This document shows positions 1 through 9,000 of a DNA stretch of 43,111 nt, one piece after another. Position numbers and translations under genes: made by a program. Source of the stretch: Kiritimatiellia bacterium. Lineage in GTDB: Bacteria; Verrucomicrobiota; Kiritimatiellia; RFP12; UBA1067. Positions within the stretch are counted from its first letter, which is position 1. Every line of letters begins with the position of its first letter. The stretch covers positions 1 to 43,111 of the forward strand of contig JAQIBS010000012.1 of assembly GCA_027858965.1 (NCBI GenBank), written 5' to 3'. A model generated the notes under the pieces. The model saw only the letters and a list, made by a program, of their open reading frames with translations. It did no database searches and was not told the DNA's origin.

Positions 1-131
1 GCCGTAACTATAAGTTCTCGATAAAAAAATATGCGAGATGCAAATTAAATATAAACATAACTACATCGTTTTTATTATTTATCATAAATAGGTTTTAATA
101 AAAAACACCTTGCTTTGAAAAGATTTTTTAG

Positions 132-162
132 TTACATTATGTCTATTCTTTTAATGTATACT
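132..162 (+). promoter_or_regulatory. Candidate promoter of the six-gene export locus
   Basis: The AT-rich leader before the first gene contains TATACT at 157-162 as a possible -10 box and TTACAT at 132-137 as a weak -35 box, 19 bases apart, which is longer than the usual 17. Transcription would begin near 169. The rest of 1-191 is AT-rich and shows no gene. This is pattern matching only. Confidence 0.3.
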
Positions 163-191
163 ATAGTTGAATATTTTGAAGGTGGTAAGAT

Positions 192-1283
192 ATGACTGAT
201 GAAATGTATTTTTATGGTTCTGGGTGGCAAAAGTTTATGCATACCATTATCTGGTCTGTATTTGATCAGCGCAGGTGCAAGTGTCGGTTACTGTTTTCTT
301 TGGTTCTGATGGCTGCCTGTTTTCAATCTGCAATAGGAGCGGCGCTTCGGACTCAGTCTTTTGAGCTGAAGAAGGGGTGGAATGCAATCTATCTGGATGT
401 AGACCCTGTTATCCGCGCGCCTGGTGTTGTGTTCGCGGGAGTGCCGGTTGATATTGTCGCATCATATGAGGGGACTGTGTTTTTTCGACAGTATGTTGCG
501 GATCCAAACGCCGATCTTTTTAAGTCACTTGGCTGGGGAACGTGGTACGCCCCCTCTCGTGAGGACTCATTTTTAAGCGAGCTTGGAGCTGTTTACGGTA
601 AAAAGTCCTATCTGGTTCATGCAACAGAGGGTGCAACACTTTCTGTTGACGGGACCGTGAGCTGTACTCCGAGGCTTTGGCGGGCGGACAGTTACAACCT
701 TGCCGGGTTTTCTCTGAGTACTCAAGCTCCACCAACTTTTGCTACTTTCTTTGGTGGGTCATCTGCACATAAAAACGCCTCTATCTACCGTTTGAATGGG
801 GGGGTATGGCAGAAAATTATTGATACCTCCAATGTTGCCATGAAGTCGGGTGAGGCATTTTGGATCTACACCGATGGGCCTTCTTCGTATCAGGGACCTC
901 TTGAGGTCACCGCAGGCGTGGGGGGATCGGTCGTGCTGCGAGATGGCAGGGTTGAGGATCTGATATTGAAGAACTGCACCGATTTCCCCATTAACCCTTC
1001 GCTTGAACATGTTGTTCCATCGGGTGAGTTTCCGCTTTCCATAGTTGTTGATGTTGTTGGCGGTGTATGGACTGGAATTAAACAGGTTCCCGCCGCACTT
1101 GGGAATGCTTCCTGGGTGGTGGATCTACCCGCGCTTGAGGCAGATGCCGGTTTTAAAATTCCACTGGCGCTCCAGTCGGATAAAATGGTTGAGGCGGAGG
1201 TGAACTCTTTATTGTGTATAAAAAGTGATTTGGGCACGGAGATATGGGTGCCGCTAACTGGATTGAGGGAGGATTTGAAGTGA
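192..1283 (+). CDS. Exported protein of unknown function, first gene of the giant-protein locus
   Basis: The 363-residue product is exported. A hydrophobic segment around residues 32-50 (LLFSLVLMAACF, ending AIGAA) looks like a Sec signal peptide preceded by a basic stretch. The ATG at 192 has a ribosome-binding site, AAGGTGG at 179-185; an in-frame ATG at 237 is an alternative that would shorten the N-terminal extension. The mature protein opens with a motif reading SFELKKGWNAIYLDVDP and is rich in beta-strand-like, aromatic and glycine segments with few cysteines. No catalytic motif is visible and I do not recognise a named family. The stop codon overlaps the GTG start of the next gene, so the two are probably translated together. 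A role as a small subunit or adaptor of the same surface structure is inferred from position only. Confidence 0.75.
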   Translation: MTDEMYFYGSGWQKFMHTIIWSVFDQRRCKCRLLFSLVLMAACFQSAIGAALRTQSFELKKGWNAIYLDVDPVIRAPGVVFAGVPVDIVASYEGTVFFRQYVADPNADLFKSLGWGTWYAPSREDSFLSELGAVYGKKSYLVHATEGATLSVDGTVSCTPRLWRADSYNLAGFSLSTQAPPTFATFFGGSSAHKNASIYRLNGGVWQKIIDTSNVAMKSGEAFWIYTDGPSSYQGPLEVTAGVGGSVVLRDGRVEDLILKNCTDFPINPSLEHVVPSGEFPLSIVVDVVGGVWTGIKQVPAALGNASWVVDLPALEADAGFKIPLALQSDKMVEAEVNSLLCIKSDLGTEIWVPLTGLREDLK

Positions 1284-3070
1284 GTAAAAAGTGTAATATG
1301 ATTATGAATGTAATCCTGTGCGTCTTATTTGCTGGCGTTTTAACTGCTTTGGGTGGAAGCAATCCCTATCGCGGTTTGTGGGTGGGGCAGGCCAAACTGA
1401 ACTTTGTTAATGAGGTTTCGATTCCTCTTGATGAGGATAATGTTCCGATCGCACCTGATCCTAATGTGCCCACTCCAACTTCGGATCAGGCACAGATACG
1501 GGTAATTCTTCATGTGAATGGCGCCGGACAGGTGAATCTTCTAAAAGATGTGGCCATATTGAAACGCTCCGATGAAGGAGAAACAAATCAGCTCTTCAGT
1601 TCAGAGGCGGATTTCTCGTTGGTCACCGATGAACGCTTGTATGAGGATTTTCCTGTACAAGAGGCCAAGCGTATTGCTTCTGCGGTTTTTGATTTTGGCG
1701 ACATAAAAGCTACCGAGGCCGTTGATGCGATTGTTTTGAAGATCAGTTCCGCAGTTGCAAAGTCGATTGTGGATACGGTTGATGAAACCACGGCTGAGAA
1801 TGCAGCGATTGCGGCTGCCAATGATGTTGTTCCGAATGCTGATGTGGCTGAAACATTTGATGCGTTTCTTAAGGATAAATTGCCGAAGAACGATGTGACG
1901 GCTTTGGCCGAGGCCAATGGTGTCGGGATTGATGCATTGCGTCCAGAAGCTCAGATTCTCGTGGATCAGTCGTTCTACAACGATACGCGGACGATTGATG
2001 TGCTGGATTCCCTGGCTACGGCGATTGCCGATGCAACGCCTCCCGCTGAAAAAACAGCTGCTGCTCAGAATGCGGTTGCGCGGTTTGCCGATGTTAATAA
2101 TTTATTTGAACGTTTTGTACACGGTCTGGTTTTCGGTGATATGATTCGTGAAGTGGCTCTTGCAGCGGCAACCCAGGCGGCGGTTTCCGGTTCAACACAC
2201 GCGGTCATTGATTCGCAGTCTCGTGTTGCGCCCGCATACATTCAGGCAGCTATAGATGCCCTGAATGCAAAAGTTTCTGCATACACGGATACAGCGTCAA
2301 GTAATGCGCTGGAGAGTGTTGTCTCTGGAATTGTCGATTCTGCCTACCTTGCGTCAACCAGTGGTGTAGTTGTTGTTAATGCATTGGCTGCGCAGTTGGA
2401 GTCAGATGGATTTAGTGTGCTGGCTGAACTTCAACAGGGAATGGTCAGTGTTGATATTCCTTCAACCGATTACTCTGAATTTGTGCGCTCGCAGGATTTT
2501 TCAGATGCGGTTTCAATAGCGGCCGCTGCTGCGGCCAAAGCGGCTGTGGCCGAGACAAATTTTGATCCATTTTATACGGAATTCTCCCTGGAGGGGCAGG
2601 CGCGTATCGCGGCGACTCTGGCACTTAAGAGTGTTTATTCTGAAGCTGGACGGGCGCGCCAGACCGAGCTTCCGCTTGATGGAAGTTTTGCTGCAGGATC
2701 GGGAGATGCGCGGTTTTTGTCGCTGATTTCTTCAACCGATGCGCCGTTGGGAGGTGCTGGCTTGACAGGAACAATTATACTGCCTGCAAATCATCCGACA
2801 AATCCTTTCCGCCATCGTAGGCATCCTGATCACACCATTGGGTTTAATATTGAACGTCGTCTGCGCTTTGATTTTGACGGGGCCTCGACAAATGCACTGG
2901 AACGGACAGGTCTTGGTGTTGAACGTATAACAGGTGTTTACAGGGAAGAGTTTTTCGGCTTGCATAAGTCGCTCGGTCCTGAGCCTTCCACCAGTCCTAT
3001 TGGATTAAAGGTTGAAGGATCATTTGAATTGAATCGTATTAGTTTGATTGACACACTAAATGCACGGTAA
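1280..3070 (+). CDS. Exported alanine-rich protein of unknown function
   Basis: I place the start at GTG 1280: it overlaps the previous stop as GTGA and has a good ribosome-binding site, GGGAGG, at 1268-1273. The frame is open further upstream to 1244. The 596-residue product starts with a signal peptide (MNVILCVLFAGVLTALGG). After it comes PYRGLWVGQAKLNFVNEVS, then roughly 300 residues that are unusually rich in Ala, Asp, Val and Ser and probably helical. Near the C-terminus is a His/Arg-rich motif, NPFRHRRHPDHTIGF, followed by a beta-rich tail (RRLRFDFDG, GVYREEFFGL). The HRRHPDH cluster could bind metal, but that is a guess. No known family is recognised. The stop TAA shares its last A with the ATG of the 2800-residue gene (TAATG), so expression is probably coupled. 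Confidence 0.75.
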   Translation: MSKKCNMIMNVILCVLFAGVLTALGGSNPYRGLWVGQAKLNFVNEVSIPLDEDNVPIAPDPNVPTPTSDQAQIRVILHVNGAGQVNLLKDVAILKRSDEGETNQLFSSEADFSLVTDERLYEDFPVQEAKRIASAVFDFGDIKATEAVDAIVLKISSAVAKSIVDTVDETTAENAAIAAANDVVPNADVAETFDAFLKDKLPKNDVTALAEANGVGIDALRPEAQILVDQSFYNDTRTIDVLDSLATAIADATPPAEKTAAAQNAVARFADVNNLFERFVHGLVFGDMIREVALAAATQAAVSGSTHAVIDSQSRVAPAYIQAAIDALNAKVSAYTDTASSNALESVVSGIVDSAYLASTSGVVVVNALAAQLESDGFSVLAELQQGMVSVDIPSTDYSEFVRSQDFSDAVSIAAAAAAKAAVAETNFDPFYTEFSLEGQARIAATLALKSVYSEAGRARQTELPLDGSFAAGSGDARFLSLISSTDAPLGGAGLTGTIILPANHPTNPFRHRRHPDHTIGFNIERRLRFDFDGASTNALERTGLGVERITGVYREEFFGLHKSLGPEPSTSPIGLKVEGSFELNRISLIDTLNAR

Positions 3071-6000
3071 TGTTGACTATGAAAAATATGCTTTTAAGAA
3101 AAGACCGGTATCAGGCAAGAGGCCTGACCATAGTTGCCGCAGTTTTCGGAGTGAGTATTCTCTCTGCTTTACAGGCTGCTGCTTATACTCCAGCATTCAA
3201 ACTGGAACTATCCGGAAGTAAAAATGTTCCGCTTATACAGGTGACAAACCAGTCGCGCGATCCCATAATCCGGATCGAGTTGACGGTTGGTGATCTCGAA
3301 AAGCACTTTGACCTGGGCTCTGGAGTCAGAAAAGATACCGCTAAATATTCTGTTAATCTGGACGCTGGAAGTGTGTTCAGTAAATATCTTGATATTGATG
3401 ATGATGATGACGGAAATTCAGGAGAGGATTACCGTTATGTTATGTTCAATAACGGTGCTGATATGCAAAATTCGGTACTGACAATTGTGACTCTACAGAA
3501 CAATGTCGAGGTTACAGAGTCCATTACATTGCAGGATGGAGCTGCTGATGAGGATTATTATGTTTTCCTTTCAGAGAGTCGCCCACGAACCCTTAAGGTA
3601 TCTTCTCTTGTTGAGGTGACGGATAATGATGCGGATCGCATTTTTGTCAGAATTACCAAGGTTAAAGTCAACGGGCAAACCGCGGGCGAGAATATTGGTG
3701 AAGAGCTGCGTTTAACGGTATATGAAGGCGATTCAATTGAGGTGAACGCTCCACAGGCGGTCTATTATGATAATAACGGTGCCTATTTGACCGACAGTTC
3801 CAAGGACGGGAATGACGCTGCTATCCGTGATTCAGCTATGGAACGTTTTGTAGGGCTGGGCATATCTGTGAATAATGTTCCGCAGACGGGTGACCCTACC
3901 CTCTTCCGTTTTACGGTTGAAGAGAGCAATGAAATTATTGTGAAGTGGCGTCAGGCTTTTGCCCTGCGTGTTGAGCATGATTTTTCTCGGACGGCGAGTA
4001 TTCTGAAAGATAGCACAGGAAAACCCTGGGTCGGCCCTCTTGAATCCGAGGCTATCGGTGATCCCATTCCTGAAGTTAAAATGCACTGGATCTCTAATGG
4101 CGAAACTGTTATTGCGCAGATAAATGGTCAAGTGCCGGATTATACCCATCCGGGTTTGAGTGTTCGTTATGTGCCAGTTGGTTATATAGCCGATGGCTGT
4201 GTTGGAAACGGGATGGATTTTCTTGTGGGGCAGTCGCCACCCTCGCGTCAGCAGATTCCTGAATTTACAATGACCAGTCAGGCTGAGATTCGCTATGTGT
4301 GGCAGGTTCAGTATGGTATTGCATTAAATACTGATGCTCTTGAACATTCTTCGCTGCCAATCGTGCGTTTAAATGATGGGGTAGGATACTCAACTGTTGG
4401 AACTGGTGAGGGAACTTTCTGGTTCGATCCATCCAGCGATATTCAGATCCTGTGTGCACAGAATGAATCGAGTCCTGTGAGTCTTGGGCTCTCCGGCTGG
4501 ATGAACGGTGATGGGTATTATTTTAATGCGCAGGGGCAGATTAACTCAACTGATGGCCTGCTTATGGACGGAACAGAGCTGACTAATGGCAAGTGGGTTG
4601 AGTCGGTTCAGGCTATGGATAGTAATGGTGATATGCGCGGTTTTCGAGGGTTACAGATCTCCGGGGTTGGTTTGCAGCGTCCGGTACGTACAATGTGGCA
4701 GTATGGCAATCAGGCTGTGGCCGTAACTGTTCCGATAGGTGAGTATGTGTTTCAGGATGCGGTTACCGTGAATGGAAAAACATATGATGGGACAACTTTC
4801 CTTGCGGCGCCGACCATTATGAAGAAGGTCGTTATTAGCGGGGCATATCAGAATGTGGCCGATGCTGATATGGCAGTCTGGGATCCAGTGTCGTCAAAAC
4901 TTTATCCATTGGTGCCGGGTATTTTCCGTGTAACATGGCCTTCTCCTGATGCGGGGGGGAGCGATATTGATGTTCTTGTTACCGCGGTTTATCCCGCGAT
5001 TGCGCATTATCCGCATATCACTTCGACTCCGCCTGTCAATCTTGACGCTGATCCTGATGACAATTTTATTTTCCAGGCGATTAAGTACAATGAAACTGAG
5101 GCATCGGTTAATAGTCAGAACTTTTTTGAGACCGATAACCCCGGCTATACAGTTCTGTTGTTCAGTGAAATAGATAATAGTGGCCGCGGTGGTCCGCTGG
5201 AGTTTCTGCGGGTACGAGTTGTTGAGAGCCGTGAATGGAATGACACCGATGCGCTCGAGTCAACCAGTGTCGCACTAATCGGTCGGCGGATAACCGATGA
5301 ACTTGATCTGGCCCAGATAAAAACCGGTTACATAGTTTTTCAGGGAGCCCGTTTTAATCCCTATATATATGACAGCGCCAAACTGGACGGCATTGATGTC
5401 GCGTCGATATATGATATGGTCTTGCTGGCGTCAACCAGCCAGGAGAAGAAGGTTCTTTATCCTGAAAACCTGCCAGGGCCGATTATTCCGGTTAATCTGC
5501 ACCCGGGTGCAGAGGAAAATGAACGTATTGTGATTGCCTGGTATGACGACCCGACTCAAAATGATGGCATGCTTTGGCCACATGCCACGCGTGCATATAT
5601 TCCCCGCTGGCCGGTGGATGTTTCAGAGGGATTGGGGCGTATTGTGATTGCGAGTCAATACGGCAGTGAGAGCATTACCGATGACCTGATGGACCAGATA
5701 GTTGTTGGTGCCATAACCAATATCGTTAGTGATGGGAACGGTGGAACCACTTTGAATATTGTTGCGGCGGAAACCACGTATAATCCTTCGCGTGTGCAGC
5801 AACCTCTTGTTTATAGTCAGCCTAAGCGGGATCAGCCGGGTTTTAACCCCAATGAGGAACATGCTCTAATGGCGCCATCGCTGCGTTTCGCGCAGGTTTC
5901 ACCGCGCCCGCCTGCCGCGTATGCATTGAGAAACAACGATTTGAACCTTTATACGAAGACCTCGACTACGGAATTCGGCCAGCCAGCTGACTACACGTCG

Positions 6001-9000
6001 CACCCATTTGTGCTCACTCAGTTTTATGATGCTGATGCGCAGGAATTTAAGATGCTTGTGTATAAAGTTAAAGCAACGGTTCCTGAAATTGCCGGCTATA
6101 CCTTTGCCAACAGCGCTTTGTGGGATGGAATTGTTCCCTCTTCGGTGCGGCTACGCAATGAACCCAACGTTGTGATGATTGCGGGCGAACCTGTTATTCC
6201 CTTTTATCCTCTTGTTGAGGTTATCGGTGCGGTTCCACCTCCAGAGGCGTTTGGGTATAACATTACCTCGCAACTGACATACTGGGAGGATCATAAGAAT
6301 ACTAGCTGGTCGGTCTCAGGTGGTGTTGACGCATGGTTCTCTGTATCACCTTACTATCCTCTCCTGACTGATTTCTGGTGGGAGGATGGAAAACCCGGAC
6401 GTGTTGTGGCTGATGCAAGTGGCAATAAAACAACGGCTGTACCGAATGTGGGTGACAGTCTGGCCTTCCTGCCGAATGATATTCATGCCATGGAGAATAT
6501 TGCCGTTGGTGGGTCGGTAACTTCCGTGATGGAGGATGATATCAACCCGACTGAAATCCTTTACGCGAGTGACTGGCCGGATGTGGCTCCCATTCTTAAA
6601 GCAGGAGAAACGCTTACTTTCTCCGGTGGTGAATACCGTGCGGACCATCCCACCACGCTTACTTTGGATGAAGACAACAATCTGAAAAATGTTGAAACAC
6701 CGGGGCTGCCGGAGGTGCTGGCATTTGCTACGGCGGAGATCGTTTTTGATTCTCTGAATCCAAAGGGGGAAGATTCAAAATGGGTGAGCGACTGGACCGC
6801 ACGTGTCGGTCAGGTGCTGGAGAAACGCTCGGTTGATTTATTAGTGGAAGATTTTCCTGATGCTCTGACCCCCGCAGGTGGACGTACCCGTATCAGTTCC
6901 GGGAAATATGTTTTTAGTGAACTGCCCGCCTCACTTCAGAAGCGTGTGCGTTATGATGCTACCAATGGCAAACTGGAGTTTTTCGGATTGGTTAATGACA
7001 AGGATATTGGTGAGGATACTTTGACTGCGGCCCCACCGGCAGTTTATGTTCTTGAACCCAATATCCTTACCGACACAGATGTGAAAGCAATGAAAGAACT
7101 TGATGATTCATCGTTCTGGCATGCTGCCATTGATGAATTGCAGACATTGACACAGAATCCGAACAGCATCGCCAGTGCCGGCGTGGACTACCTGGTTGGC
7201 CTTGAACAGAAAATTGTGCGGAATGAAGAGACCGGTCTTCCTGAGTATGTTGATCCTGAAGCTGTTCCTCTTGAGATTAAAAGGATTGCGAACAAGGCTG
7301 CGCCGCTGCGTGCATTTGGCCCGGGAATTGCCGTTATTCCAAATGCTGATTTCCTTGATCCGTATGCCAATGTGCCTGATGTGAGCTGGATTACTCTGGT
7401 TGAGAATAATGACCCGACTATGGGCGGTTCTCCTGTCACCCCTCACATTATCAAAGTTGATCGGCGTGAACGCTATCGTGGAGCCATCAAGACCGTGCTC
7501 TCCGACAATGTATTTGATGAAAATATTGTACTGCGTCACCAGGGGGACTTCGGTGCTAATGCGGATAAGCTGGTTTTTGAGTGGTGGTATCGCCCTGATG
7601 ATGGATCTCTGGATGTGCCGCCTCCTGACCTGATTGAGTCTGGTCAAACCAACCCCTGGAAACTTTTCCCTGATTTGACTGGTAAGCAAGGTGTTGACCG
7701 TTACGAAGTTATGCTTAAGGGCAACCCCAACGCACCGGAGGCTTTGCTGGCTGATACCTGGTGGTATTGCCGCTATCGTCACATAAATGACGTTGTTGAC
7801 GGCACCGACTGGGGTGAAGGTGATGAACGGGTTAACTTTACATGGGCTGGTGCCGGTAACTCAGATCCATTTAATGATTTTGATCTGGACGGCCTGATGG
7901 ATTTCCAACCGCAGCTGGCTATGGGCTGGATCAAGCGTGTGTTGGATGCTGTTAATCCCTATGAAGCACGTATTCGTGACTTTGAGGGAGACAGCCCCTC
8001 CACCGTGAGCAGTATGCTGCAGCAGTTAGGACCGCGTTATGAGGGGGCTGTTGCATTGAACCCTGATAAAGACGTGATTGAAAATGTAGGGTTGATCGCG
8101 CTTTATCAGACCATTCTCAACCGTGGTAAGGCTTTGAGTATTGACCTCTCCCGACCGGTGTCAACCCCGGCTATAGCAAATGCGCTTCAACTGGCTTCTA
8201 CCCGTATCAGCGACTTTTATATGCTGCTGGGTAACGAAGCCTACGCCGATGCGGTTAATCCGACCACTGGATATGATGGAGGAGTGCTCGCACCGACAAT
8301 ATTTGCATTCCAGAATCAACTTTCCTCATTAATGGATGAGGAACTGGGATTGCTACGTGGTCTGGACGATGGCTTTGCCCGACCGGTTTATAACCGCCTC
8401 TTCTGGAACTTCACTAAGGGTGAAGGTGAGGCTGCTTATGCCATTAATTATAATATCAGTGATATTAATACGGACGGGTTTATAGATGAAGATGATGCCA
8501 TGATTCTCTATCCTCAGGGGCATGGCGATGCATGGGGGCACTATCTGACCGCCACCCGCATGCAGTACAACCTCTTTAATCACAGTTATTTCAACTGGGT
8601 TTCCCGTTCAGAGTTTTACAACCTGATGGATATCGTACTCAAGGTTGATTTTCTTGATGAACGTAAATTTGCTCAGATGGCAGCGGCTAAGGCCAAGGCC
8701 GGATCTGAGGTTGTTGATCTCAGCTACCGTGAAAAATTCGTGAAAGATCCGACTGCTCAGTGGCAGGGATATCGTGATAGCAATCCTGATCGGGCATGGG
8801 GCGTTGAGGGATGGTCCCGCCGTGCAGGACAAGGGGCTTATTTCGATTGGGTTACGGCGAATGCCCTGCTTCCTTCATCGCATCCGAATGAAACACTGGA
8901 GGGAATACAGAAGGTTGACAGAACAACAAATCCTGATATATCTGTGATCTCCGCCAATATGAATAAGGTGCAGAGAACCTTTGACGAGTCTAATAATGGG